Below, one piece after another: positions 25,664 through 35,080 of a stretch of 64,000 nt of DNA (position 1 is the stretch's first letter; the number at the start of each line of letters is the position of its first letter). This stretch comes from JACRLW01 sp046349595. Its GTDB lineage: Bacteria; Planctomycetota; UBA1135; UBA2386. The translations under genes were made by a program, and so were the position numbers. The notes under the pieces were generated by a model. It ran no database searches. It was not told the DNA's origin and worked only from the letters and a program-made list of their open reading frames with translations. The stretch lies in NCBI GenBank assembly GCA_046349595.1, contig JAXMCA010000002.1, positions 2,351,147 to 2,415,146 of the forward strand, in the 5' to 3' direction.

Positions 25664-27289
25664 CTACCGGACGACGACGTCGGACACGACGTTGCTGAGC
25701 CGCGCAGGCAACGGGTAGGGCACCAGCAATGCCTGCATGTAGATCGGCAGCCCGATCAGGCCGGGATCGTTGGGAACGGCGACGCTCACCGAGCCGACGC
25801 CGGCCGGCTGCGGGATCAGGATCGGCGGCAGCGCCAACATCTGCGTCGGATCGATGCCGAGGGTGCCGAAGGGCGGCAGTGGGATCGATGCCGTCGCCAG
25901 GGACAGGTAGGGCACGGCGATGTCGACGAGGCTCGGCTGGCCGTAGCGGGCATAGGCGTCGAGCGAGTAGGTCTGTCCGATGCGCGGCGCCTGGGGTGCG
26001 TCGATCTGGCGCTGGAGGTTGAAGTCGAGGCGGTCGGATGGCGATGGGCCGGGCCAGTTGCCGAAGACCACGTCGAGGTCGCCGTCACCGTCGACATCGC
26101 CGAGCGCGAGCGATGTCGTGTCATCGAGATCGGCTGGCATCCGGGTTGCCGTCGCATCGACGAACCTGCCGGTGCCGTCGTTGAGCAGGAGACGGTTCTG
26201 CTCGTACTCGACGTAGTAGTTGGCACCGGCACCGTACCCAAGCCAACTCTCCGCGACGATCAGGTCGAGATCCCCGTCGCCATCCACATCGCCGAGCGCC
26301 AGCGCGCGAGTGCGATCGCCGAGCAACGGCATGTTCGTGGCCGTCACGTCCGTGAAGGCGCCGGCGCCGTCGTTCAGGTAGAGCCGGTTCGGCTCGCCGC
26401 CGACGAACCAGGGGAAGAAGGGATCCATTACGCCCAACCCCAGATTCCCGACGACGAGGTCCAGGTCGCCGTCGCCATCCACGTCACCGAGTTCCACGGC
26501 GGCCGTGTTGTCGACGACGCTCGGCAGATGTGTGGCGGTGGCATCGAGGAAGGTCCCGGTGCCGTCGTTGAGGTAGAGGCGGTTCTGCACGCCGCCAGGG
26601 CTGCTCCAGACGTCCCAGGCCGGGAGGCTGTTGCCGAACACGAGGTCGAGGTCGCCGTCCCCGTCGACGTCGCCGAACGCGAGACAAGTCGTGCCGTCGG
26701 AGTCGATCGGCATCCGTGCCGCCGTCGCATCGGTGAACACACCGGAGCCGTTGTTCAGATAGAGGCGATTCTGCTGACCGAAGTTGGCGACGACCAGATC
26801 GAGGTCGCCGTCGCCGTCGACGTCGCCGAGCGCCAGGGCGTTGCCACCATCGGGCGGCAGGTTCGTGGCGATGACTTCGGTGAACAGTCCGGAACCGTTG
26901 TTCGAGAACAGTGCGATCCCGGTGCCGGTGCAAGCGGCGATGTCGAGGTCGCCGTCGCCGTCGACGTCGCCGAGGGCCAGGGCACTGGCATCCCTCGGCG
27001 GCATGGTCGTGGCGGTGACGTCGGTGAAGGTCCCGCCATGGTTCAGGAGCAGTGAGATTCGGCCGCCGCCGCGGACCAGGTCCAGGTCGCCGTCACCGTC
27101 GACATCGGCGAGCACCACGGCGTTCGTGTCGTTCGCGAGGTTGGCCGGCAGCGATCGCCTGGGCAGTTCCTGGAACTGCAGTTGGGCCGCAACCGGGGCG
27201 GCGAGTCCGGCGAGCAGAGCGAACATGGTCAGGCCCTCGGTCGGCATCACGCGGCGCAGGCAGGGGACGACGGGCAGCAGACTCTTCAT
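25664..27289 (-). CDS. Secreted VCBS/FG-GAP repeat protein
   Basis: 541 residues from ATG 27289, which has GAGGA nearby; an in-frame ATG a few codons upstream is also possible. An N-terminal signal peptide (hydrophobic MFALLAGLAAPVAAQ, cleaved after AAQ) leads into seven repeats built around DVDGDGDLDL, the calcium-binding loop of FG-GAP/VCBS beta-propellers. A C-terminal domain of about 110 residues ends with PNDPGLIGLPIYMQALLV, a pattern shared with the secreted protein at 30472. Such proteins are exported and may be surface or matrix components. It is divergent from the kinase gene with about 290 bases between them, which must hold both promoters. No substrate or enzyme function can be inferred. 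Confidence 0.85.
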   Translation of the reverse strand: MKSLLPVVPCLRRVMPTEGLTMFALLAGLAAPVAAQLQFQELPRRSLPANLANDTNAVVLADVDGDGDLDLVRGGGRISLLLNHGGTFTDVTATTMPPRDASALALGDVDGDGDLDIAACTGTGIALFSNNGSGLFTEVIATNLPPDGGNALALGDVDGDGDLDLVVANFGQQNRLYLNNGSGVFTDATAARMPIDSDGTTCLAFGDVDGDGDLDLVFGNSLPAWDVWSSPGGVQNRLYLNDGTGTFLDATATHLPSVVDNTAAVELGDVDGDGDLDLVVGNLGLGVMDPFFPWFVGGEPNRLYLNDGAGAFTDVTATNMPLLGDRTRALALGDVDGDGDLDLIVAESWLGYGAGANYYVEYEQNRLLLNDGTGRFVDATATRMPADLDDTTSLALGDVDGDGDLDVVFGNWPGPSPSDRLDFNLQRQIDAPQAPRIGQTYSLDAYARYGQPSLVDIAVPYLSLATASIPLPPFGTLGIDPTQMLALPPILIPQPAGVGSVSVAVPNDPGLIGLPIYMQALLVPYPLPARLSNVVSDVVVR

Positions 27290-27579
27290 GGCAGTCCTCG
27301 GTGGCATGGCGACAACAGTCCGGGTCGGCGTTCGGTGATCGGCGAGCCCCGGACTGGCGGCAATTCGCCAGCGCCGCTCTTGGACCGACATGCATTCCGC
27401 AGAAACCGGGTGCTGGCCGGCGCGCCGGCGACGGGAGTCTGGCCTTTCCGTCCGGTCGGATCCCGCGACAATCCGCTGACCATGCACGACCGTGCGCCGC
27501 CGGGCGCCTGCCTGGATCGCGGCGAACACAGGCACTCGTGCTGCTGCGACCGGGCAGCCACCGCGAAGTGCGACGGAGC

Positions 27580-30153
27580 ATGACCGGGTCGCTCTCACCT
27601 GCGGATCGCGAGCGCCTGGAGACGCTGTTCGAGCGCGCCGCCGATCTGTCGGCGGCCGAACGCGCGGACTTCCTCGCCAAGGAATGCGGCGCGAACGGCG
27701 CGCTGCGCGACGAACTCGGCCGGTTGCTCGCCGGTTTCGAACGCCGCGACGTCCTCGCGCGATCCGAGCCGGGCGCTCCGCTGCCGATGGGCACGCGGAT
27801 CGGCGCCTACCGGCTGCTCGAACGCATCGGCGAGGGTGGCATGGGCGAGGTCTATGCCGCCGAGCAGCTCGAACCCGTGTCGCGTCGGGTGGCGTTGAAG
27901 GTCATCAAGCGCGGCATGGACAGCGCCCAGGTCGTGACCCGCTTCGAAGCCGAGCGCCAGGCGCTGGCGCGCATGGTGCACCCGCACATCGCGCAGGTCT
28001 ACGACGGCGGCACCACCGGCGATGGGCGGCCGTACTTCGTCATGGAGCTGGTGGCAGGCGAGCCGATCGGCGACTACTGCGACCGCCATCGGCTGGCGAC
28101 GCGCGCGCGCCTCGAACTGTTCCTCGACATCTGTGCCGGCGTCCAGCACGCGCACCTGAAGGGCATCATCCACCGCGATCTCAAGCCCTCCAACCTGCTG
28201 GTCACGGAGCAGGACGGGCGCGCCGTCGGCAAGATCATCGACTTCGGCGTCGCGCGCGCCGTGACCGGTCGTCTGGCGGAACACACGCTGCAGACGATGC
28301 TCGGCCAGATCGTCGGCACGCTCGACTACATGAGTCCCGAGCAGGCGGACCCCACCGCCCTCGACATCGACACGCGATCGGACGTCTACTCGCTCGGCGT
28401 CGTGCTCTACCAGCTGCTGAGCGGGCTGCTGCCGTTCGAGCATGCGACGTCGGCTCGGTCGCTCGCCGAGATCCAGCGCGCGATCCGCGAACTGGATCCG
28501 CCGACGCCGAGCACGCGCCTGCGACGGCAGACGGACACGGCGATGGCGCTCGCGCCCAAGCACGGCACGGATGGGCGCTCGTTGATCCGCCAGCTGTCCG
28601 GTGACCTCGACTGGATCTGCCTCAAGGCACTCGAGAAGGATCCCGCGCGACGTTACCAGTCCGTCGCCGAACTGGCCGAGGACGTGCGCCGGCACCTCGC
28701 CTTCCAACCCGTGCAGGCCAGGCGGCCCGACCTGCTCTACCGCGCGCGCAAGTTCGTGCGTCGCAACCGCACAGCCGTGACCGCCAGTGTGTTGATCGTC
28801 GGCTCGGCCATGGCCGGCATCTACGGCATCGTCACCGGCGGACAGGAGGCGCGCGCGCAAGAGGACATTGCCCGGAGCCTGACGGACAACCTGGTCCTCG
28901 CCGGCCTCGAGAAGCGAGCGGACACCCTGTGGCCGCCCTATCCCGACGAGATCCCGGCGCTGGAACGCTGGCTGGAGAGTGCGCGCGGACTGGTTGCCCA
29001 TTTGCCGACGCACCGTGCCCACCTCGCCGCGCTGCGCGCGCGCCTCGCCGATCCGTCCGCGTCGACGGCGCAGCGCGAGCTCGAGAGTCCGTTGGTCGAA
29101 CTCGTCGCCGATCTCGAAGGTCTGCAGCAGCGGCTGCTCGCGGGTGACGCGCTCGGCAAACCCGACTGCTGGGGCATCGAGAAGCGACTCGCTGCGGCGC
29201 GAAGCCTCGCGGAGGGATTCGCACCGGGGGGCGCCTACGCCGTGGCCTGGGAGCGTGCGTTGCCGCGGATCCGCGCTGCCTATCCAGGACTCGACCTGAA
29301 GGTGCAGATGGGCCTGATTCCGCTGTGGCAGGATCCCAGGTCGAAGCTGTGGGAGTTTGCGGACCTGCTCACGGGTGTGCCGCCCGAACGCGACGCCGCG
29401 GGCAGGGTGCATATCGGGGCGGCGACGGGCCTCGTGTTCGTGCTGTTGCCGGCGGGCAAGTACCGGATGGGCGCCCAGTGGAAGGACCCCGCTCTGCCCA
29501 ACTACGACGCCAGTGCCAAGACCCTGGTCCGAGAGGACGTGCACCGGCCGTGGCCCGAGGGGCCGGCGGGACCGGTGCACGAAGTCGACGTGCCCGCCAT
29601 CTTGCTCTCCAAGTTCGAGATGACCCAGGCGCAGTGGGAGCGCTTCGTCGGCGAGAACCCCAGCGCGGAGCAAACGGGCGTGATCGCGCAGGCACCGACC
29701 AACCCGGTCAATCAGGTGACGTGGCTGAATTGCTACGCGACCACGCAACGACTCGGGCTCACCTTGCCCACCGAGGAGCAGTGGGAGTACGCGGCACGCG
29801 CCGGGACGTCGACCCGCTGGTGGACGGGGGACGACTCGGCAGCCCTCCGGACGGCCGAGAACCTCGCGGGGGATGCGGACCTGTTCCCGAGGATCGCCCC
29901 CGTGGGCAGCCTCGCCGCCAATCCCTTCGGCTTCTACGACATGCTCGGCAACGTCACGGAGTGGTGCGCCAACCAACCCTACGTCTACGGGACGGTGCCG
30001 GTCCCCAAGGATGGGAGCGAGAAGCTCCGCGCGGCTCGCGGAGGCAACGCGGGCGACGACACAGCTCACGCACGCTGCGCGTTCCGTGGCGTCGGCTACA
30101 TGGGAATCGACTCCCCACGCGGCGGGCTGCGACCCGCCCGCGCGATCGAGTAG
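27580..30153 (+). CDS. Membrane Ser/Thr protein kinase with C-terminal FGE/SUMF1-like domain
   Basis: 857 residues from ATG 27580. A helical N-terminal segment (1-70) precedes a PknB-type kinase domain (about 77-370): glycine loop GEGGMGEVY, Lys in RVALKVIKR, catalytic IIHRDLKPSN, DFG in IIDFGVAR, and MSPEQ. One membrane helix follows at about 405-425 (TAVTASVLIVGSAMAGIYGIV), putting the kinase inside and the rest outside. The region from about 610 to the end matches formylglycine-generating-enzyme-like (SUMF1/EgtB/PvdO) domains: FEMTQAQWERF, LPTEEQWEYAARAGT, GNVTEWC, and the final RCAFRGVGY. Only one Cys is present where active FGE proteins need two, so oxidase activity is unlikely and a ligand-sensing role is more plausible. 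Kinases of this build are frequent next to TIGR02999-type sigma genes. Confidence 0.88.
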   Translation: MTGSLSPADRERLETLFERAADLSAAERADFLAKECGANGALRDELGRLLAGFERRDVLARSEPGAPLPMGTRIGAYRLLERIGEGGMGEVYAAEQLEPVSRRVALKVIKRGMDSAQVVTRFEAERQALARMVHPHIAQVYDGGTTGDGRPYFVMELVAGEPIGDYCDRHRLATRARLELFLDICAGVQHAHLKGIIHRDLKPSNLLVTEQDGRAVGKIIDFGVARAVTGRLAEHTLQTMLGQIVGTLDYMSPEQADPTALDIDTRSDVYSLGVVLYQLLSGLLPFEHATSARSLAEIQRAIRELDPPTPSTRLRRQTDTAMALAPKHGTDGRSLIRQLSGDLDWICLKALEKDPARRYQSVAELAEDVRRHLAFQPVQARRPDLLYRARKFVRRNRTAVTASVLIVGSAMAGIYGIVTGGQEARAQEDIARSLTDNLVLAGLEKRADTLWPPYPDEIPALERWLESARGLVAHLPTHRAHLAALRARLADPSASTAQRELESPLVELVADLEGLQQRLLAGDALGKPDCWGIEKRLAAARSLAEGFAPGGAYAVAWERALPRIRAAYPGLDLKVQMGLIPLWQDPRSKLWEFADLLTGVPPERDAAGRVHIGAATGLVFVLLPAGKYRMGAQWKDPALPNYDASAKTLVREDVHRPWPEGPAGPVHEVDVPAILLSKFEMTQAQWERFVGENPSAEQTGVIAQAPTNPVNQVTWLNCYATTQRLGLTLPTEEQWEYAARAGTSTRWWTGDDSAALRTAENLAGDADLFPRIAPVGSLAANPFGFYDMLGNVTEWCANQPYVYGTVPVPKDGSEKLRAARGGNAGDDTAHARCAFRGVGYMGIDSPRGGLRPARAIE

Positions 30154-30471
30154 CGCCATGCCAGGCGGGCGGCCCTTGCGCACGGATCCAGTGCCACCGC
30201 CCGTACGGCGACGGACCCAGGTGACGTACGTGCTCCCGCCGCAAGCCAGCGCCCGCACCGCGCTCGAAGGTCGTGCGGCCAGAGGTGAGGTCGGGATCCG
30301 AGATTCTTCGCCGCCGGTGTCGGCCCCGAGGTGGCGATTCCGAATTGCGGCTCGAACAGGATGCGCCTGCACGACCTCGACGCGGGCGACGACCTGTCGA
30401 CACCGAACTCGCCAGGCACGCCTTCCCAGGTGTGCGAACCAGACTTCTCCGTCGCTCGCCAACAGCCAGCC
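30154..30471. other. Intergenic stretch without a recognised gene
   Basis: 318 bases between the kinase stop and the next start. Frames are open but show no protein-like motif or ribosome site. It probably carries the promoter of the secreted protein; I see no clear stem-loop. Confidence 0.3.
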
Positions 30472-31893
30472 ATGTCGATCCCTCGCTCTCGCTCCGTTCT
30501 CGCCACCGCCGCGTGCGCGCTGTCGTCCCTTCTCGCCGACGCCGGCCGTGCCCAGGTGCCGGTGGGATCGGCGGTGGTCGGAACCTCCTCCGGCCCCGGC
30601 ACCACCGGCACGGCGGGCCTCTTCCTGGTGACGCTTCCGGGTGGAGTGGTGACACCGATCACAGGCCTACCCGGGTACCTGAACTCGACGGGCCCGACGC
30701 CGACCCAACAAGGAGTGGGCTCGGTGGCCTACCGGTCCAGTGACGGAGCGATCGTCGTCGGCACGGTGGCACAGCCCGGCGGTCCGACCGGCGGCGCCGT
30801 CGAACTGATCCTCTACTACCTGAACGGCTCGGCGGTGGATCCGCTGCGCACGAGGTCGATCGTGCTCGGCACCACCACGACCTCTGCCGCCGGAGCCTGG
30901 GTCACGGTGCTCCCCGATGATCGCATCCTGGCCATCGGCGGTCCCTGCTCCACCGGTTGGTTGGCGACCGGCCCGGTCATCGTGGATCCGGCGACGCTCG
31001 CCGCGACACCGCTGCCGATCCCTCCGATCCCGCTGACGGGCGCGGGTGGTGGTGTGACCGTGGACCCGACCGGGCGCTACGTCTACCTCGCGGCGACGGC
31101 CGCCCCTGGTTCCGCAAGCATGGTGGCGTCCCTCTATCGCTGGGACCTGGCGACCAACACGGCGTGCACGATCGTGAGCTGGTTCGGCGAGCTCATCCAG
31201 GGCCTGACCTGCGACGACGACGGCACGGTGTACGTCAGCGCGGGGACCCTGTCCCCTCCGACCCACAGCATCCACAGGGTGACCCCCAACGGCTGCGGCC
31301 CCGCCACCTGGACCACGACGATCAACCCGAGGACGGTGCCGCCCTCGGGACTCGCCCTCGACCGCGCCTCTGGCCAGTACCTGGTGGCCGGTGGCGGCTT
31401 CGGCCCCGGATTCCCGACCACCGACTTCAACACGCTGACCTTGTTCGATGCCGTGACTCTTGTCGCGACACCGGTCGCCGGAGGACCCACGGTCTGGGGC
31501 AACATGGGCAGGTCCGTCGCGGTGCACAACGCGATCGACAGCTACGGCGCGCCCAGCAACGGGCTGAACCGGTACTGGCTCGCCAACTTCCCCAATCCCG
31601 CTGGCCAGCCCGTGGTCGGCAACCTCGGATTCGCGCTGACGGTGCAATCGGACCCCGCCTTGCCGGCGCCCTTGCTGTCGGTGCTGGCGTTGTCGTTCGG
31701 CCGCGGCTCGTTGCAGCTGCTCGGCATCGACCTGCTCGTGGATGCCACCACGATGGTGGTGCTGCCGACGTTTTCCTTGCCGATTCCGAACAACCCGAAC
31801 CTGGTCGGCGCCGTGCTGACCGCGCAGAGCGTGCACGTCGAGAACAATGGCGCACTCGCCGCCTCGCGCGGCTACGAGATCACCGTCCACTGA
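30472..31893 (+). CDS. Secreted propeller-like protein with planctomycete C-terminal domain
   Basis: 473 residues from ATG 30472, chosen because it begins a clean signal peptide (MSIPRSRSVLATAACALSS ... GRAQ). The mature protein is rich in Gly, Thr, Pro and short beta strands, with repeated patterns such as VDPTGRYVYLAA, LTCDDDGTVYVSAG and LALDRASGQYLVAGG that look like blades of a beta-propeller. The C-terminus (LPIPNNPNLVGAVLTAQSVHV) has the same layout as that of the FG-GAP protein at 25664, so both use one exported-protein module. No enzyme motif was seen. Divergence from known propellers is high, so the blade count is not given. Confidence 0.7.
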   Translation: MSIPRSRSVLATAACALSSLLADAGRAQVPVGSAVVGTSSGPGTTGTAGLFLVTLPGGVVTPITGLPGYLNSTGPTPTQQGVGSVAYRSSDGAIVVGTVAQPGGPTGGAVELILYYLNGSAVDPLRTRSIVLGTTTTSAAGAWVTVLPDDRILAIGGPCSTGWLATGPVIVDPATLAATPLPIPPIPLTGAGGGVTVDPTGRYVYLAATAAPGSASMVASLYRWDLATNTACTIVSWFGELIQGLTCDDDGTVYVSAGTLSPPTHSIHRVTPNGCGPATWTTTINPRTVPPSGLALDRASGQYLVAGGGFGPGFPTTDFNTLTLFDAVTLVATPVAGGPTVWGNMGRSVAVHNAIDSYGAPSNGLNRYWLANFPNPAGQPVVGNLGFALTVQSDPALPAPLLSVLALSFGRGSLQLLGIDLLVDATTMVVLPTFSLPIPNNPNLVGAVLTAQSVHVENNGALAASRGYEITVH

Positions 31894-31942
31894 CTCGGCG
31901 ATCACGGCGGTGCGCATCTCCTGCCGCCGCCGGATCCGATGC

Positions 31943-32596
31943 TCAGCCGCCGAGCTCGACGAGCTGATCGGCGAGTTCGTGCGCGAGCTCGAGATGGTGC
32001 GTCACCATCACCAGCGTGTAGCCGCGGGTGCGGAGTCCCTGGATCACGCTGACGACGTCGCGCGTGCTCGACGGGTCGAGGGCCGAGGTCGGTTCGTCGA
32101 GGAGCAGCACCTCGGGTTCCATCGCCAGGGCGCGTGCGATCGCCACGCGCTGGCTCTCGCCGCCCGACAGGCGTGCGGGGTAGCGCTGCGCGGCCGCGGC
32201 CATGCCGACCGAATCGAGCAAGGCCAGGGCCTGGCTGCGCGCCGTCTCCGGGTCGACGCGCTTGGCCTGCAGCGGTGCGAGCGTGACGTTGTCGAGCACG
32301 GTGAGATGGGGGAAGAGCTGGAAGCCCTGGAACAGCATGCCGGTGCGCCGTCGCAGCCGCGCGGCACGACGCTGCCATTCGCGTGGCGCGAGACCTGCCG
32401 GGATCTCGATGTCGTCCATGCGCACGACGCCGGCATCGTGGCGTTCGAGCTGATTGAGCATCCGCAGCAGCGTGCTCTTGCCGGCGCCGCTGCGGCCGGT
32501 GATCACGGTGGTCTTGCCGGGAGCGAAATCGAGGTCGAGGCCGCCGAACAGCGACCGTTCGCCGAAACGCTTGTCGATGCCGCGCAGGCTGATCAT
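31943..32596 (-). CDS. Polar amino-acid ABC transporter ATP-binding protein
   Basis: 217 residues. Walker A is GRSGAGKST, the signature is LSGGESQRVAIARAL, Walker B is LLLDEPTSALDP, and the switch His is in VTHH. The sequence is of the GlnQ/HisP class that energises uptake of polar amino acids. Its ATG overlaps the stop of the permease gene (ATGA), so the two are one operon on the minus strand. The ATPase is a little shorter than the usual 240 residues because the C-terminal regulatory helix is reduced. Confidence 0.92.
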   Translation of the reverse strand: MISLRGIDKRFGERSLFGGLDLDFAPGKTTVITGRSGAGKSTLLRMLNQLERHDAGVVRMDDIEIPAGLAPREWQRRAARLRRRTGMLFQGFQLFPHLTVLDNVTLAPLQAKRVDPETARSQALALLDSVGMAAAAQRYPARLSGGESQRVAIARALAMEPEVLLLDEPTSALDPSSTRDVVSVIQGLRTRGYTLVMVTHHLELAHELADQLVELGG

Positions 32597-34065
32597 GTGC
32601 GGTCCCGATCGAGCGATCGCTCGAAGCGACGCGCGCACCAGGCGAGCGGCAGGCTCATCGCGAGGTAGAGCGCCGACGTCAACAAGCCCAGCGAGATGTG
32701 ATAGCCGCTCGCTGACGCGAGCATGTTGTACTGCTTGCTGAGCTCGACGACGGTGATCACCATCACCATCGAGCTGTCCTTGAACAGCGCGATGAAGTCG
32801 TTGGTCGACGGCGCCAGCGACAGCCGCAGTGCCTGCGGCACGACGACGAAGCGGACCGTCTGCGGACCGGAGAGTCCGAGTGCCAGCGAGGCCTCGATCT
32901 GTCCGCGCGGGATCGCGCTGATCGCGCCGCGGTAGATCTCCGCCTCGTAGGCCGCGTAGTTCAGACCGAGGCCGAGCACGCCGGCGACCCAGGCCGGCAT
33001 CTGCAGTGCCTGCAGGTGTCCGAGTCCGTAGTAGAGGAACAGGAGCTGCACCAGCACCGGCGTGCCGCGGAACAGCTCGACGTAGGCGACCATCGCCCAG
33101 CGCAGCGGACGCGGTCCGTAGAGACGCGTCAGCGCGATCGCCAGTCCGAGCACGACGGCGAGCACGAAGGAGCCGACCGAGATCGCGACGGTGCGCGCCG
33201 CGCCGACCAGCATCAGGCCGAGGCTCTTGCCCCAGTCGAAGGGGGGATGCGCGTCGACCGACGTCGCACCGTCGACGAAGCTGAGCAGCTTCGGATCGCC
33301 GAGGTGCTCTTCGATGGCGTGCCACAGGTTCCACTTGCGGTAGATCCGCTCGAGGCTGCCGTCGGCGTAGAGGCCGGCGATCGCGCCGTCGACTGCTCGC
33401 TGCAGGTCGCGCTCACCCTTGCGCACCGCGATCGCGTAGTAGAACTCGCCGAAGGGTTCACCGGCGGAGCGCACGCGCGGATGGCGCGGCGTCATCACCA
33501 TGGCGATCGGGAGGTCGGCGAGCCCCGCGAACAGCCGGCCGTTCTCGATGTCGACGTAGATCATGGTCGGGTCCTCGTAGACCACGGCCTCGATCTCGGG
33601 GTGCTCCTTCAGCACGAGGTGGCTCGCGGACTGACCGAGACAGCCGACGCGATGACCCGCGCAGTCGGCGAGGCTCGTCGCCTTCGAATCGATCGGCACC
33701 GAGAGCTGCTGCTGGAAGATGTAGTAGGGGCGCGTGAAGGCGACCTGCGGGAGGCGATCCGGTGTCGGTTCGAAGCCGTTCATCACCAGGTCGAAGTCGC
33801 CGCGGTCGAGACCCTCGACGAGATGCTCCCACGGCGTCTGCACGCGACGCATCCGCACGCCCAGCGCGTCGGCGATCGCGGCGGCGAGATCGACCTCGAA
33901 GCCGATCTCGCGGTTCGGATCGGTGGGATCGGCGTAGACGAAGGGCGCACCGCCCTCTGCATCGCTCGCCCAGCGCAGTTCGCCGGTCTCGCGATACGGC
34001 GACGGCAACTCGACCTGTGCGGAGAGCACCGGTGCCAGCACCAGGATCGCGAGCAGCCGTTTCAC
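32593..34065 (-). CDS. Amino-acid ABC transporter: solute-binding domain fused to permease
   Basis: 490 residues. A signal peptide (MKRLLAILVLAPVLSAQ) leads to a type 3 periplasmic binding domain (about 20-260): GFEVDLAAAIADALG and FDLVMNGFEPTPDR, with LYADGSLERIYRKW at its end. The rest is a permease of the HisM/GlnP type with about five membrane helices and the EAA loop (EASLALGLSGPQTVRFVVVPQA). A fusion of binding protein and permease keeps the receptor tethered to the channel; such fusions are known in several phyla. With the ATPase encoded next it would form a complete importer. The specific amino acid is unknown. Key binding-site Arg/Asp residues of the family are likely in FTRPYY and the GDPT-like loops. 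Confidence 0.9.
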   Translation of the reverse strand: MKRLLAILVLAPVLSAQVELPSPYRETGELRWASDAEGGAPFVYADPTDPNREIGFEVDLAAAIADALGVRMRRVQTPWEHLVEGLDRGDFDLVMNGFEPTPDRLPQVAFTRPYYIFQQQLSVPIDSKATSLADCAGHRVGCLGQSASHLVLKEHPEIEAVVYEDPTMIYVDIENGRLFAGLADLPIAMVMTPRHPRVRSAGEPFGEFYYAIAVRKGERDLQRAVDGAIAGLYADGSLERIYRKWNLWHAIEEHLGDPKLLSFVDGATSVDAHPPFDWGKSLGLMLVGAARTVAISVGSFVLAVVLGLAIALTRLYGPRPLRWAMVAYVELFRGTPVLVQLLFLYYGLGHLQALQMPAWVAGVLGLGLNYAAYEAEIYRGAISAIPRGQIEASLALGLSGPQTVRFVVVPQALRLSLAPSTNDFIALFKDSSMVMVITVVELSKQYNMLASASGYHISLGLLTSALYLAMSLPLAWCARRFERSLDRDRT

Positions 34066-34137
34066 GGTGCGCGGTTTCTAGGAGTCCGCGCGGTGCTTGG
34101 CCAGCGGTGCGAGGAGATGTCGCGTCGCGTGTTCGGG

Positions 34138-35055
34138 TCAGAACGCGGTCGCCGCGTGCAGCACCTCGGCGCGTGCGGCGACACCGGCAGCACGGAAGGC
34201 CTCGCCCATCGCGTCGGCGATCCGATGTGCGTCGGAGTCGGAGATGCCGAGCGCGATCAACGCGGGGCCGTGGCCCGAGATCGTGACGCCGGCGGCGCCG
34301 GCGGCGAGGCCGGCGGTCACGGCCTCTGCCATGCCGCGGGCGAGGCGCAGGCGATAGGGCACGTGGGTCTCGTCGTGCAGGCAGTCGTGCAGCAGCGCGA
34401 TGTCGCCGCGGGCGAGTGCTTCGATCAGTCCGACGAGTCGGCCTGCCGTGTCCTGCGCCACCGAGTTCGGGACCGAGGCCGGCACCACGCGGTGCACGTC
34501 GGCGGTGCCGAGCGCGACGGCGGGCGCGACGACCACGAAGCGCCACAGCGGCGACAGCGGCAGGGAGAGCAGATGCCAGTGGTCCGTGCCGCCGGTTCGA
34601 CGCAGCGGGACCGTCGCGGTCAATCCGCCGCGCAGGCCGGCCGCTCCGTGGGCGCGGTCCCCGCCGATCTCGACCAGCAGGTCGAGGCGCGCGTCGAGCG
34701 GAGGAGCTTCCTTGGCGAAGCGGCACGCCATCTGGATGCCGCCGACGAGTTCGCCGGTGTTGGTGCCGAAGCCGCAACCGCGCGGCACCTCGATGCGCAC
34801 GTCGATGGCCAGCGCGGGGGGCAGTTTGATCCCGAAGCGGTCGCCGGCCGCGCGCAGTCCGCGCACCACCGGGTCATGGCGCGCGTCGAGCACCTTGGTG
34901 ACCTCTTCGTTGCGTGTCACCACCGTCTCGTCGGCTGGATCGACGGTGAACTCGATCCAGCGATCGAGCGCGAGGCCGAGCACGCCGAAGCCGGGACCGA
35001 GGTTCGCGGTGGTCGCCGGGACCCGGAAGGTGAAGGGGGAGAAGGTCGTGGCCAA
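34138..35055 (-). CDS. thrB: Homoserine kinase (GHMP family)
   Basis: 305 residues. Motif 1, VPATTANLGPGFGVLGLAL, and motif 3, GAAGVTISGHGPALIAL, are those of ThrB, which phosphorylates homoserine in threonine synthesis. The ATP-loop motif 2, normally P-x3-GLGSSAA, reads PRGCGFGTNTGE here; this is unusual and could mark a changed nucleotide pocket or a related GHMP enzyme. No threonine synthase is adjacent. The ALDH gene upstream ends 25 bases before its start on the same strand, so the two may be co-transcribed. Confidence 0.75.
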   Translation of the reverse strand: MATTFSPFTFRVPATTANLGPGFGVLGLALDRWIEFTVDPADETVVTRNEEVTKVLDARHDPVVRGLRAAGDRFGIKLPPALAIDVRIEVPRGCGFGTNTGELVGGIQMACRFAKEAPPLDARLDLLVEIGGDRAHGAAGLRGGLTATVPLRRTGGTDHWHLLSLPLSPLWRFVVVAPAVALGTADVHRVVPASVPNSVAQDTAGRLVGLIEALARGDIALLHDCLHDETHVPYRLRLARGMAEAVTAGLAAGAAGVTISGHGPALIALGISDSDAHRIADAMGEAFRAAGVAARAEVLHAATAF

Positions 35056-35080
35056 TCCGCTCTCTTGATCGGCAGTCCGG

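Noticed and set aside
26040..27120. Direct repeats that might be a CRISPR array
   Set aside because: The periodic DNA similarity comes from codons of the seven DGDGDLDL-type protein repeats; spacing varies and a single reading frame runs through.
27595..30462. Long minus-strand open frame opposite the kinase gene
   Set aside because: The plus strand carries all kinase and FGE-like motifs; the reverse frame is open only because of high GC and has no domain.
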